64,000 nucleotides of DNA from positions 1 to 64,000 of the forward strand of contig JAKCWW010000576.1 in assembly GCA_026260175.1 (NCBI GenBank), written 5' to 3'. The notes below the pieces were generated by a model. It did no database searches and had not been told where the DNA came from. It was given only the letters and a program-made list of their open reading frames with translations. Shown here one piece after another: positions 24,735 to 37,429 of this stretch (its first letter is position 1; every line of letters starts with the position of its first letter). The DNA is from Reticulitermes lucifugus (taxonomy: Eukaryota; Arthropoda; Insecta; Blattodea; Rhinotermitidae). A program made the position numbers and the translations under genes.

Positions 24735-24865
24735 TCTGGCTTTATTTCCATCTGTCACGTGGTCTATCTAAGTCTCTTCTTCCCGAAGCTTTGTAATGGA
24801 GGATGATCTTCTGGCATCTACCTTCCTCCATCCCTTCAATGTATTCTTTTCAGTTAAATTTTTTA
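24735..24865 (-). pseudogene. Probable LINE C-terminal scrap
   Basis: Read on -, the sequence gives RCQKIILHYKASGRRDLDRP followed by RDRWK. This resembles the P-GRR-GRPR-RW signature near the C-terminus of many insect LINE ORF2 proteins. Only about 40 residues are recognisable, with stops around them. Confidence 0.4.
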
Positions 24866-25493
24866 TACTTAACTTTATCTAAAACTAAAAATGTATTTAT
24901 TTTGTGTCGTATATTTTCGTTTATTATGTGGTAAGGCTAGGTACATCTCTTTGAATCTCCTCAGGAATTTAATTTCCGTAGCCTCTGTGTGACTTGTTAT
25001 TTTTTACGGACCCACAATCCCTTTCTGTTACTCATAATCTTATCATAATTAGCTAGACGTTTTCCAGTTACGACTAGAACAGTTTACGCTCAAAATTGTT
25101 ACTATATTTTCTTTACAATATTTCTATTTACTATCAAAAAATTAGACGATTCGAATGTACTGGCATATTCACTGTCTTAGACCGGAGTGAAACCGTGATT
25201 ACAGACAAACATTTCACCTACTGGAAATCATGCTTCTTATTTCTCCTTCTCATATCTACAGTCCTGTAAATGCAATGTTCATATTTCTTATTGGTAAAAA
25301 TTATAATAAATATATATAAATCGTCTTTGGTAGGATATCCTTCTTTCAGATCCAGTTTTTAATTATACGTTTTGGAGAAATAATAGAATCACTGTGAAAG
25401 TGACATTGCATATATCAAACATTAATAAATGAATGACTTATTATAATAGTGTTTGTGCTTGAAACACTTATAATGTTCTTGTGTGTGTTTCAG

Positions 25494-25542
25494 ATGAACC
25501 GTCCTATCCAAGTGAAACCAGCGGACAGTGAAAACCGCGGAG
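25494..25542 (+). CDS. bru3: CELF/Bruno-family RNA-binding protein, 49-bp internal exon (end of RRM1)
   Basis: The exon encodes MNRPIQVKPADSENRG plus the first base of a Glu codon. These residues end RRM1 in CELF proteins, which bind GU-rich RNA and control alternative splicing, mRNA stability and translation. The IQVKPAD strand is the last beta strand of RRM1. It is preceded by a UG-rich tract and acceptor TTTCAG (25488-25493) and followed by donor GTGAGC (25543). Entry is in phase 0 and exit in phase 1. The 49-bp length equals that of the matching vertebrate CELF exon as I recall it. The internal Met is not a start codon here. The exon joins in phase to 52965-53093; the rest of RRM1 is outside the window. 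Skipping it would shift the frame. Confidence 0.93.
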
Positions 25543-27270
25543 GTGAGCCAAGTGTTCTATTGGAATTCTTATAAATATCAAGGGTCCTAATAACTTAATA
25601 CGGTAATTACAAGATAGTTCTGTTCATTTTACGATTATCAAAAATTTTTCGATATTTGTACTTTCAGTGGTATGTTTAGGTTATATTCCACACGCATAGT
25701 GCATTTCTGCAATTGGATCTATCCCCTGCTACGCACAGTTTTAAAAATATATTTGGAACCACAGTGTGGGGATCAAAAAAGGAAGATGTCTGGAATAGTA
25801 CACTAATCACTGGAACACCCCAGTCACTGCAATTCTTAGGGTCCTAAAGTAATCAGGATGTCTCTGATTGTAATCAGCCTACAACATGGTGTCAAAATTA
25901 GGTCTTCAATAATAAGTATAACAAACAACCCGTCACGTTCAGAGCAGGAGAACATCCAACTTCAGAAGTGTCATAAAAATAGCCAACATTGTTTAACATG
26001 CTAACGTAATTTAGCTTCTAACTTTGGTTGTAAGAATATAGAAGCAGGGCTCGAAATTTATTGTCTCCGAAGTGGTGAGGCAGATTTTTATTTAAAAATT
26101 CTGTTACGCTATTTTCTAATGGCCAACTCTGCAATGATAGTTGCAGCGTATCTTCCTATCCTTGCTTCTGATTTCTCATGTATCAACATACAACTGCATC
26201 AACTAATTACAGCTTGTCTTGTGTTGAACATTTGTCTTTTCATTTCTTCACTGATTGATAATTTCAAGCCCTGTGTCTTTCAGATCTACTGTGTTAACTT
26301 TAGTTCTTTGTAAGTTATGATTATTTACTTTTAATGTTTTATGTATAGTATTTCTATAGTTAATTCTGAATTTAAACAGCCTAGGTGGGCCTAATTCGTG
26401 AAAATTTTCCTCTTAAAGCAGAGGACGCTACTTACCTGTGTGACTTCACACTCATCAGTTAACGAACTCACATTAAATATAAAAGCTCTAGTGTCATAAC
26501 ACCGAGCATGTACGGGAACTTTGTGACACGCGACTCTGTGGGGAAACATTTGATAAGACGTACGATTTTAAATGACTGTTTATAACTTTCTGACCCATTT
26601 TGTTTCTGCTGTAGTCGGTTAAGATTATGAAGAAGGATAACTTAAAGTATAGCATTTGTCATTTGTAATTTTTCAACATTGTTCTACTGCAGAACAACTT
26701 TCGGCAGACCTGTATAGACACAAATGATTAAAAATACATTGCGATAGTTTAATGACCAAATGGTGCTTTTAAATAGGGTGGGAGCCGATAATAAGTAGGA
26801 AAATAACAAGGATTTTATTTTTGAGGAAGAAAACTAAATAATATAGGATAGTGTAATTTAGCATAACGAAACACAACATGCGCTAGTTACGGTGTTTGTG
26901 ACGTCACGTGTAAGATTATGGAAAGGACACCCCATTTCTTTAAAACAAAGTTCGGTATTGTACACTCATCGAGACTAAGTTTCAGCAGTTTTGTCTTCAT
27001 GTTTTTCGATTAAAATTTATATGCGTTTCTCATTATCTCATGCGTGCTAGAGTCTTCCATGTTCTCATTTTTCTTCATTTCACCACCTTACTAATGTTTG
27101 TATTTGCATATTGTAGAGACTCCGCCCTGAGTAATTTTCTTCATTCAGCTCTTACTTCTCCTGCTTGCTGTCCGAACCAATCAGTTCCATTCGCCTGTGG
27201 AGATAAGATGCAGTGTGAATAGACCTACAAAAACTCAGTCATTTTAAATTTGTTGGTGTTCTTCCGTCAT

Positions 27271-27486
27271 TACTGACATAAATCTACTGTCGCTCATCAG
27301 TAAGCTCAGACCATGTTCACACTCTACTAACATGAATCTACTGTCGTTTATCAGCAAACCCAGGCCATGTTTAGTTACTACCAACATAAATTTACTCTTG
27401 TTCTTCAACAAGCTCAGATCATCTTGAGTCATTACTAACATAAATCTGCTCTGTTTATCGGTAATCCCAGACTAGTTCATTCATCG
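27271..27486. repeat. 54-bp minisatellite, four copies
   Basis: Unit starts at 27271, 27325, 27379 and 27433 are spaced exactly 54 bases and share TACTAACATAAATCTACTG with few changes. Because 54 is divisible by three, the reverse strand reads as four 18-residue repeats (a SRFMLV-type core). I take this as a chance property of the period and not a gene. Confidence 0.85.
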
Positions 27487-27639
27487 AATATCACGGTAAG
27501 TGCCCTGTATTTCTACTTTTGACATTGGAATTCCCTCTCTCAATTCCCGGTTCTGATGGCGTGTGTTCTAACTGGAGCTTCTGCTCTATTTCTCCTTCTA
27601 TTTACCCAAACACTGAGATGCTTTTCAGTTCATATCACC

Positions 27640-27875
27640 ACAGTTTTTTTTCTGTGGCGCTACAGCCCAACTCGGGCCCAGGCCGACTGCCTTTTATATT
27701 TCTAGATCACACAAAATTAGACACACACACCGTAGGATTCCTCTGAACGAGTGATCAGTCGGTCGCAGAGGCAGCTAACTACACAACACACGACAGACAC
27801 AAGAGACGAACATCCATGCCCTCACTGGGATTCGAACCCGCAATCCCAACAATCGAGCGGCAGTTCACGATAACA
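27640..27875 (-). mobile_element. tRNA-derived SINE (family C)
   Basis: On - the B box GGGTTCGAATCCC is perfect and preceded by a CTCGATTGTTGGGATTGC head like the 13.4 and 17.8 kb copies. The body shares GTTCGTCTCTTGTGTCTGTC and an AGAGGAATCC block with 13.4 kb, and ends near a T-rich stretch on + (27644-27651). The extreme tRNA-like 5' end is degraded after 27865. Confidence 0.7.
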
Positions 27876-27989
27876 CCCCTCCGAATATTCGTTCACTGTC
27901 CTTCCTAATGGCGATGTGTAAATTTTTAACATGTGTAATCAAGAAAGTGCCTTTAAATAGACGAAGGAACAAAGAACTTTAGAGAAAAT

Positions 27990-28240
27990 ATTTATTCATT
28001 CTGTAGTCTGTCTTACGACAGGTCCGTAGCCTCTTCCAAAGCGAGTTCTNNNNNNNNNNNNNNNNNNNNNNNNNNNNNNNNNNNNNNNNNNNNNNNNNNT
28101 CGTCTTCCCGTCATTTCTATTCTTCCTTCTAACTTTCCTTCAATCACGTGTTTTAGAAGGCAATTTCTACGCAAGATGTGACAAATCCAGTTAGCCTTTC
28201 TTATTTTTATTGTATGTGGGATATTCCTCTCCTCCTTGAC
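27990..28240 (-). pseudogene. LINE (RTE-like) 3' fragment with a 50-N gap
   Basis: Read on -, it gives KVKEERNIPHTIKIRKANW, then HILRRNCLLKHVIEGKLEGR, then after the gap ELALEEATDLS. This is the same LINE C-terminus as at 21.1 and 56.1 kb. The end at about 27990 coincides with the end of the 56122 copy (GTAAGACAGACTACAGAAT on -). Codons are largely open but the copy is a short 5'-truncated fragment. The missing part is in the gap 28050-28099. Confidence 0.75.
28050..28099. other. Scaffold gap, 50 N
   Basis: Fifty Ns inside the LINE fragment. The intact parallel copy at 56122 has about 105 bases in this place, so the gap size is probably nominal. Confidence 0.95.
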
Positions 28241-31149
28241 TCTGAGGAGAGAAAACATTGTCCATAAAATGGATTCACAGGATGCCATGATCCCCCACCT
28301 CCCCGCATATGTTCCTCTGAACCAAATACAGGCACCGCTCACACATTTGTCTTTGCTGCTTATAATCCTGGTGGCTAACTGCGCCATTTCTCTTCATTTT
28401 CTTCGCGTAATTTATGTGGAAGTATAATAATGTGTTTGTAACCTCACTATAGTAGATTGGCTTTGGAAAAATAGATACAACGTAAAAACAGGTGATGTAT
28501 ATGTAAACACGCACGCAAAAGTTAACTGAAAATAAAAGTATATATCAACACGGAAATTGCTAGCAAGCTCGCGACTGATGGGTGAGAATGTAGATTCCTG
28601 ATAAGCTACTATATTATTCCGTGCACAGTACAACTAACCGGCAGGGATGAACAGAACGTGTTGTTGAATTTTAGATTATCTTTGTTAATGGTGGCACTAC
28701 TGTGCTGTTATAGAGATCCATCGAACGTCTACAAACATGGCTTTCCATCTCCCTTTGAGAAAATGAATGTTCTAAGTCATTAGATCAGAATAAAATTCTT
28801 AACACAAGTATCTTTGAATATTTGTGTATCCGCCATAATGCAGGCAGGTAGTTGTATACTGGGCTTTTAATAGCTTATAATATATATAAATATCAACGTT
28901 AGAGCTTGTTTTCTTTGCATAATATTTACATGTACCTTGTTTATTAATTCATATCAATCTTAAATACATTATGACAATATTACAAATTATTACTGAAGAT
29001 TATATATACATAATTATTTTATGTACAGCGATTCAAATTTACGTTATTTTTACGTGACAGTTATACTCTAATTTGACTCTAATATAGCTCAAAAAGCGAC
29101 AAATCTGGGAAACCAAGCGTATCACAAATAACCTGTTTTCGTATCGCATTCTTACGTTTTGACCCATGAATGGAAGAATTAAGCGTAATTTTGTATTTGT
29201 TTCTGCAGTATTTCTACACAAGCTGCCATGTACTTGTTAACATATTAAGTAAAAATCAGTGTCATACAAGAAAAAAACAATATATTTTGATAACTTAGTT
29301 CATTTTATGAGAACACTCACCAGTGGCTGTGAAATTTTGGTGTGTATGTGTGTATGTATGTTTGTACAACGTACGTATGTATATTGGTTTTTCTCGTGCA
29401 GCCATATCTTGTCACGAAGTAGAGAGAGGAACTTGAAATTTTGGTGATAGTTTTAGAATAATTATTGAATGTTCCCTTACAGATATAATCAAAGTATCTC
29501 CACGGAATCGGGGTATGTCCTCCCATATATAAATACCGTATCATACTTAACCGAAATGGAGAAGAACCAGTTGAGCACTGAGTACAACATTGCGCCACCA
29601 GATGGCAGCACTCCGATGGTTGAATTAACGCTTGATTTGCTCTAAGAATAAAGAGAGATCGGAGGGAAAAGGCCATCGAGTAGTGCGTTGTGATAATAAG
29701 AGTAATTGACGTTAATCGATAATAATCGATAATGATCAATAGAAATACCTTGACCGCTGAATAGCGCGTGGCGATAATAATCTACAGTAATTTATTTATC
29801 TTTTACATGGTTGTATATTTGTTACATGTAGTTGTAGGAAATATGCTATTCGATGCTAGTCCGATCGAAGACCGGTGAGGTGACTAGTCGTCTAGACTGT
29901 AGGGTCATTGTCTGTACCTCACGTCTATCGTTTCAGTTCCTGTCGGCTCGCTTATCTTATTAACGCAGCCCACCTACACAGCGGCCCTCACGCGCCACGA
30001 AATGGAGGCGGAAATTTGGAAAACACAGTTGTTCTAAAATATAAGGATGCTGATATATGCGCAATATAAGTTGTCTGTCAGTTTTGGCGGCCGTAACTCA
30101 TCAGAGTATAAAGAGAGGGGGGTCGAAATTTCGGCAGACGATTGTGAGATATGCCGTTCCAAATATAATGAAAAACGTGGTAATTGTGCTTTGGTCGGTA
30201 TTGCAGCGTCATACTACAGATAGCATCTATGAAATGTCTCTTAAGGGCTTCTCAAATTGATAGCATAAATATTGAGTGAAATTATGATTTAATGTTATGT
30301 CTCTATGATTATGGTCAATAAGAAAGGTTCAATTTTAGGTTATCTGTGGAAATCATAGCTAGAGACGCGAACTACCAACAGTTCCCGCAGAAATGTCAAA
30401 GGTCTTAACACTAATATGTCATAAAATTCATCTTCACAACTAATCTTACAATACGAGTGAAAATTACAGAGTACTATTGTGTGCAAGGTTGTGTAAAATA
30501 GTACGAACCTACTTCACCAATTTTTATTTAACACACTTTGAGTGTACACCCCTGAGTATTGTTACTCTGGAAATTTTAAAACGTCATGCAATTTTGTTTG
30601 GGTGAAGCAGGACTCTGCCTTCAGATTTTTTTGCGATTAATTGCTACTGTGCACGGATGGCAAGAAAAATTCTTCTCGTATAATGGAATTGCATTCATAT
30701 ACGTCTAAAGTGATGATCATGTCCGTACTAAATGCGCTGCTGCGAGCCATTAGGAGAATTAAGAGTCGACCGGAAGTGTCAGACACTGGCGAAGTAACAC
30801 AGCAGGAACAAACAGCACATCAAACCGTCAGCAAAAGCAAGAGCTAAATACCGTTGCAGTTCACGGCCCTTGTTTCGCAGTACTTTGAAGAGAAGTGTTG
30901 CTTGTCTGCAGGGCTTAATCAGCTAACAATCTCGGTGGAACAGAACCTTCTATAGAATCTAATATTCGCTGAGCTTGTCAATGTATCCCCGCCTATAACG
31001 GAAACCGACAATTGATTACCGTGTTCACAGGAATTACAAACTGATCCCTACCCTCTGCTGGAACACCCAGTCCTTACCTCACATCTTGTTTCTTTAAGAT
31101 CTCCTTTAATATTATCCTTTCACCTACCCCCGACTGCAAGGCGGTTATT

Positions 31150-31372
31150 ACTTTCACGTTTTCCAACGAAATTTGGTGTTTCTAATGTTATCCATGCCTT
31201 CTGCATGCCGCACCATTTCAGTCTCCTTAATTTGGTAAATTTGTAATATTCTCTGAAGCCTAAAAGTTATGACGCCCCTCATTACTGTCTTCTCAATTCT
31301 CCACTTACTTTTTTTCTCTTTAATTTCATTTCTGTGCCTCATCACTCCATTCTCACGTACCTTGAACTTTAA
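31150..31372 (-). pseudogene. Degenerate LINE fragment
   Basis: On - the frame reads NEIKEKKSKWRIEKTVMRG and later KETEMVRHAEGMDNIRNTKF. This fits a LINE segment with a basic block, a YGAE-W region (lost here) and a TEM-(W)RR-G--RI-NT-IR block. The match is partial, and the segment abuts a SINE in the same orientation. Confidence 0.45.
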
Positions 31373-31375
31373 TGA

Positions 31376-31545
31376 ACGTAAAGGTAAAGGTCTCCCTAGA
31401 ACAGACCACGAAGGTCCAGAGGGGGAGTAGAAGTATAGCTCTACTATTTCTTTAACCCTGGCACTAGATGGGGGTGGGTGGTCAACTCCACGCCCCGGCC
31501 TCTTTACCCCCTGGAAAGAGACCCATTGTATAGAACCTGTAAAGC
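31376..31545 (-). mobile_element. SINE (family A), 5'-truncated
   Basis: It begins on + with GTAAAGGTAAAGGTCTCCCT, the reverse of the ACCTTT tail of the 5.6 kb element. It runs through shared blocks (AGAGGGGGAGTAGAAGTATA, CCTGGCACTAGATGGGGGTG, CATTGTATAG) and stops before the tRNA-like head. Typical 5' truncation; a 145-codon ORF across it and the neighbouring LINE is a fusion artefact. Confidence 0.75.
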
Positions 31546-33804
31546 TGAGAAGGAAGTCGGTCTGCACTAACTTTCTGAAACAGAAGTACAAATTAGCGAA
31601 ATAATCTTTGTTTTAGGTACGAAATTTGTATTTGAACAGAAATCACATTTTTGGAATCGAATTACATTGAAAGAAATTGTTCACATTTTATCTTGGAGTT
31701 TCATTAATCACAGTTAATTTGTATTAAATGTGGACAAAATATGTCGTGCAAGATTCACAACGACCAAGATTCAAACACATAGACATTCCACTTAATATCT
31801 ACAATTCCCCCTTTCAATTTATATGCTAACAAGGTATTTGCCTTGTTTCCTCTTTTTTTTATATATAGTAGAGAATAGTGTCTACATGACGTAACTTTTT
31901 TAAATAATAGTTTTAGTGCACGAATTTTCGTAAACAAATTTACATCCGTACTCCGTTTTGATTTCTATTTATGAGCGAAGTGTAATATACAAGTACATAA
32001 TTAACACTAGCCCTATCCAGCGATTTATCCTTAAACATGCATTACATAACATTAGTAATATCTCACACGTATTTAACGTCGGCTACCTTTAACGAAAAGT
32101 AAAATTCCTTGAGGCCTGTACAGAATCTTCTCCCGTATTTTAAAAATTCTAGCCTCTGTTCTTTCTATTTTGTTTCTAATTTTGTTAATGATCCACGTTT
32201 GTGTGTGGTTTCATTTGTCGCATTCATATGGAAATGTTGCCCATCATGAACATCCCTCTTTCTTTCTTCGCAGGAAAGAGGCAAGTTGTTGGCGTAATAT
32301 AAATGTGACTAAATGCTAGAACAGAGCTTAAAGCATTCTGGTTGCTTCCCTTTTTTCCCCAAATCTGAGTGCTTAATTTTTGACACATTTTCATATTTCC
32401 CAGAAACGAGAAATTTTCGATGTTTTGACCTATTTAACCAAATTATTATTATTATTATTGTAAGGAAGACAATATTAATGTTGCCATTTAATTTTTTTTA
32501 TATACTGCATACTGTAACACACAGCGAAAGCTTGAATTCCACTTATTTCTTTTGTGAACATGGTTAGTATATACGGCATGTAAATATTTCAGTAATACTT
32601 CCTTTTTATACGAACGTTACAAGAGGTCTGAAGATACAGTCACATGTTTTTCTGGTGTATATATTAAAATTTTAAAAAATCCAATAATAAAGCACGATTT
32701 TATGCATTTCCAACTTTTAAGTTATAGACTTATCCTAACCAGGCTTTTATTCACTAAATTTCAAGAAATTCGCTGCAAGTTTCAACAGTTTAAGAGTGTT
32801 TAACCAAGACCTAATTGACTGATACTAAGGAGTATATAAAAGATCACACCTTTATTAGTATCGATTAGAAGAAATAATGATTTAAGGGTGATATTTGAGG
32901 TTCACACATCTGGGACTGTCAGTACTCTTCATTGAAGATAGAAGCAGAAGGTTTTACCAAACCTATGGCAAAAATTCTACCAGATTACACGGCGTCATAT
33001 CCCAAAAACAGACATCTTCAATGACTTAAGAATTTAGAACTTTCAAGTAATTGTCTCAGAGTAACACGAATTAACAAAGTCACAGCTTCAGAGGACAGAA
33101 CGTTTCTGTGCGTCACTCTTTCCAACACGATGCCTCCTGTACTTCAAGGCACTCTAAATGTCTGTCTCCCTTACTTCATGCAAGATGTCCAGCACACAAG
33201 ACACATTGTATGAACCTCACCCACTTAAAACTTCCGTTCTTGTACCCGTTCGTGTCTCCAATCTGATAAAAAGAATAGCTCCGAGAAAGTGAAAGAGTTA
33301 TATAGGATTTCTTTATCTCATTCTCAGAACTCAGGAAAAAGAACTCTTCTATGTGGATTGGTAGAGCTACGCAAACTTTTCTAAGGTTTCCGACAATAGA
33401 ACAAGAAAAGAGCTGGCACTGCAATTACTGCTATGGCGAAATATTTTGTCTTATTTGTCGTGTATAAATGCAATTCAGCTGAAATGGATTCTTTGTAGTT
33501 GTGATATCACAAGACTGTCATTTCAGTCCAGAGGGACATATTTTGTTGCGCTGGTGCAGTGAGGTTCAGAAGAGATATAGCAACACCATGTGCAAATAGT
33601 AACACGGGGGAAAAGTAAACATAATATCCATAAGGCATAATGTTGTTTTAATAAGGACGTATGAATCATAGACCCTTTCAGTTGAGTCATAAGTATGTAT
33701 TATATGACTCGGCTTTCAAAGTAATTACATGAAAATAGCTACAGAAAAAAAACTGCTTGTGAGTTGCGTGAGTGCATAACTTGTAAGCATACTGTCGTCT
33801 AGAG

Positions 33805-34246
33805 CAGTGTTTCCCAAAGTGTTTTACTCACGGGCCCCTTTTGGCTTCGAAAAATAACCACGAATCCTCACATCCTTGCTCACGTAAATATAGTGTCCGG
33901 ATAATAGGTATCCAGAATTATAAATTTATATCTCATAACTGATTTCAGATAGATACTAATACATACAAGTAGCATACGTAAGAGTTCATTGCATGATTGA
34001 CCTTAATTAAAATGATTGACGCTCTCTTCGTGGGTACAGGGGATTTCTTAATTAGATATTGTAACGGTCACACGAAATAAACACATCGTCAATGAAAGAA
34101 ATTCGCAATTATTTTAACAAAACATTATTTCTTTAATTTAAAAAATGCGTAAGCTTCAAAGAGCCATTACAGAAATGTATCCACGGATTCCCTTGGAACT
34201 GCTCGCGGATCCCTTGGGAACCAAGGAGCACACTTGGGAACCGCTG
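33805..34246. mobile_element. Non-autonomous hAT-type element, 442 bp, with 8-bp target duplication
   Basis: The left end CAGTGTTTCCCAAAGTG and right end CACACTTGGGAACCGCTG are imperfect terminal inverted repeats of hAT type. Flanking 8-mers GTCTAGAG (33797-33804) and GTCTAGAC (34247-34254) differ at one base. A second internal block near the right end (CCCTTGGGAACCAAGG, 34211-34226) echoes the terminus. There is no transposase frame. Confidence 0.85.
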
Positions 34247-34459
34247 GTCTAGACTAATGCAGCGCTCTCTGGTAGCGTTTTAGATAAACTTCCTGTCCCC
34301 ATTATAAAGCTACCTTGATGAAGGAGTAATCACATCTTGTGGCCATTACCTTGAAAAGCTCACATACTTTACACAAGAACTTATAGGATTCTTGTAGTAA
34401 ATGACTGTGAAGTAGAACCTCCTTCAGAATCAGGTGACCGCTCCTCTGGTCAAAACTTA

Positions 34460-34665
34460 CCCTCGAACCTTAACTACTGTGTTTACAAAACCCTCCCGCT
34501 AGCCTGTATCATCTGCCAGTTGAATTCAGTCTATATCTTTGCATTCAGTTTCTTCAACGTCTCTTTTAATATCGTCCTCCCATCTCGCGTTAGGTCTTCG
34601 AAGAATCAGTTGCTTTTCCGGCCAGTGTTTTCATATTCGTCTTTCCTTTCCCATCGTATGTGCTA
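34460..34665 (-). pseudogene. LINE ORF2 C-terminal fragment
   Basis: On - one frame reads KHWPEKQLILRRPNARWEDD, then IKRDVEETECKDID, stop, IQLADDTG, stop, REGFVNTVV. This follows the conserved C-terminus of a common insect LINE: GKRPLGRPRRRWEDNI, then a DL-E-GC block, DWI-LAQDR and W--LVN. In-frame stops show it is dead. It belongs to a different LINE lineage from the 21.1 kb copy. Confidence 0.65.
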
Positions 34666-34924
34666 CACTTAGGCCTGTCTTGATTTTCTATGTTTAATCA
34701 CTATAAAATAATATATTATGTGAAATGTGAAGTCAACTTCTTTATTATGTAATTTTCTCCAGTCCTTTCTTACTTCATACACTTGGAATATGTTGGTTTT
34801 GCAGTTTCAGATTTCTCTGCTACTTTTGCATGTCCATCCATCTTATGTGCAGATATCTTGTATGTACAGTAATCTCAGTACCGATGAAGTGATTTGTCCT
34901 TGTACACACCCTGATGATGTGTTG

Positions 34925-35158
34925 CAGTGGAAGTACGCCTCTGCTCGTCTTAACCTCGACACTAGATGGAAGTGAATGTAGAGCTTCACGCCCCGTGCTA
35001 CTCGGTGAACTTTCAATACAAGGCTGGGAAGGCCTCGGAGCCGATCTGAATGTTCTGGATAAGGGAAAAGTGTCTTGCCTCTGTCGGGAATAGAACTACA
35101 GTTCTTTGGTCTCACAGCCTGTAGCCTAGTTACCGTATCGCTTACGTTATCCCGGCCG
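34925..35158 (-). mobile_element. tRNA-derived SINE (family A), complete head, diverged
   Basis: On - it starts CGGCCGGGATAACGTAAGCG and has a B-box-like TAGTTCTATTCCCGACAG. The body shares GCGTGAAGCTCTACATTCA and CCATCTAGTGTCGAGGTTAA with the 5.6 kb element. No target duplication is evident. Confidence 0.65.
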
Positions 35159-35327
35159 TATATTACGAAACCTGAGCGAGTTATTGTAGGTTATCGCAAG
35201 AAATAAATAACGATGGAAAATAAAGATACGTTTAGGATCATTCTTGCTCACAACACATCGAATTAGATACTAAATGTCTTTAACATCTCTACGTGACAGG
35301 ATGCACGTAAAATTATCATTCAATGCG

Positions 35328-35455
35328 TGATTTCAGGCTTCCGACGCGGTGTAGATGAGGTCTTCGCTTTTCTGGGGTGTTACACAGCGTTTATTGGTAG
35401 TTAGTTACCGACTTTTCCAAACAGCCTATCGATCCCATCTTCAAGGGTCTAGCAG
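35328..35455 (-). repeat. Hammerhead-like repeat, partial copy
   Basis: The + strand TTCAGGCTTCCG, CGCGGTGTAGATGAGGTCTT and TTCTGGGGTGTTACACAGCG blocks match the shoulder and arm of the 15.8 kb repeat. On - the core runs CTTGAAGATGGG (one base inserted in CUGAAGA), a stem-loop, GGAAAAGTCGGTAACTAAC. The GAAA box and helix III are slightly mutated. The second arm of helix I is missing. Confidence 0.6.
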
Positions 35456-37429
35456 TCCAAGAAGAACGTCTAATGTGCATAGAATCTTGGAAGTCATTAG
35501 GCAAAGCAGAGGACAGCATGGTTACTTGATTCCTTTCAGTCCTCCAAACATTTTCACCTATCGCTGTAAAGTATAGCAATATGGTCACGTATTTATAAGG
35601 AGCCTATCATACATACACATCACAGCAACAAATTCTACGGGTAAATGTTACATTATATTAGTACCGTAAATATACAAGCACGTAAAGACTTTGAAATTGT
35701 ATTCAGTCGAATAAGTTTCCATGTTGAAAGGAGAAATGTAACTAATAAGAATCAGCGTATAATAACATATTTGTTTAAAGAGACAGACTTTTGTGTTTTA
35801 TTATTCTAATGTTCTTATTTAAATTTCAAAGTAATTTTGTCTTTATATTTTTGTGACAAGTTTTTCCTACAAGACAAAATATTTATATTTGTAGAAGAAA
35901 ATATCGTTCTTCTGATTCTTGTAGAAAAGTTGTTTCGACTAGAAAACTTTTAAAACTGTTAACATCAAAGGGTAAGGAGTGTAGTAACAAACGCACGAAA
36001 GGATAAATTGCAATCAAAAGACAGAAATAGAGAAACAGAGAAGGCAGGACTGTCTCATTAAGTTAATTTTCTTCCATTTCTAGACCTTCTAATTTACTAA
36101 TTAGTATTTTACATCTCTGGGGCATAACGAGTAGCAGTAACTTTCAGGCTTTGATGAGTTTCCCGAAAAGTTTCTGCAGTGGTGGTGCACTAACTGAGCG
36201 TTTTGCTCCCACATCCTTCCTAGACGGTTCCTTCTTTGGAAGTCTCACTACGTACGATTTCCCACTCTCCTCCGCTTCTCACTGCGTTTTGTCTCCACGA
36301 TATTTTATTTTCTGAACTAGCAGTATCAGTTGTCTCTGGTTTTTTTTTATTTTACACTTCAGTTACTTGTTTATAGTAAATACAGATTCTAAGTCCATGT
36401 TCGCATGATAAAGCTGTGAGGGTGTTTGAAAACAGGGCAACAAAGAGAATGTTGTGACGCAAGACAAGAAAGTTACAGAAGAACGGAGGTAATTTCAGAA
36501 TGAGGAGCTGTATAATTTGTTCTTTTCACCATATGTTATTAGGACTATGAAATACAGGAATCTAACGGGATCAGGGCACAAAACAAACATGGTAGAAATA
36601 TTACAAGTGCAGGTAGAATTACAGTCTGAAAACTTGAAACATCACTTGTGAGATCTGGACTTAAATGTAGAATGTCTTCAGTAAATGGGCTGTGAAGTTG
36701 TGGAGTGGTGCCATCTGATTTGGATATGAACCTGTCACAGACTGGTGTGAACGTGTTAATGAACCACCGGGTGTGATAAAATATGTGAACTTCTTGACTG
36801 CCTGAGCAAATATCAGAACTCAACTCCGTGATACAGTTTCTGCTGCCAAAGAAACTATTTAAGAATTATATACTGCCAGACAACCTGCTTTATACAGTAC
36901 AAGCAGTCCAGAGAAGTGCTGGCTGACAAAAGCTGTCTGTATATTTTAATCATTCCTCTGCCATATTTCATTGCTGTTGCATTAATCAGATTTTTATCAA
37001 TTACAAGCGACATCTGTCAAGGCCGGTATAATGAGATCTCTCTGGATCAATTTTGGCAAAGATATAACAGAATGTATTCATTTTCATACGCCAAGTCTGT
37101 GCTGAAAATAGAGTTTGCTCAGAATACGATTATTAGCCCACTTATACAAGATAAAAAAAATTCGCACACAAGCTCTGCTTAGAATGCCTTCTTGTTTTTA
37201 AATAAAGTCAAAGATATTATACATTTCTGAGACGTTAGCTATAGAAACACACGTCACCGTCATATGAGGTAACACATATTTATTATTTAACGAACACAAT
37301 AAATATTTGAACTATATACACGGAATGTGCAACGTTATAAGATTGGGTGACACAGTTCTCAGAGGATGAAGAGTGTTATTAGGTGCAATAAGACACAATG
37401 CACAGCACGGGTGAGTTGTGATCGAATTA

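Larger units (their letters stand above)
1..25493 (+). other. Inferred intron upstream of the first CELF exon
   Basis: No exon of the CELF gene was found upstream of 25494. I looked for the missing RRM1 coding segment, which in this family precedes the 49-bp exon, and saw no candidate with its residues and a phase-0 donor. The stretch is therefore inferred to be intron of the + strand gene, though 5' flanking DNA is also possible for the far left. Apart from the repeats listed separately it holds AT-rich DNA with only short chance ORFs; 2.1-5.5 kb, 9.6-10.9 kb, 14.0-15.7 kb, 18.9-20.6 kb and 22.6-24.7 kb show nothing I can support. Confidence 0.55.

Noticed and set aside
31154-31591. 145-codon ORF on -
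   Set aside because: It runs through a SINE and into a LINE fragment, so it is a fusion of repeat sequence and not a gene.
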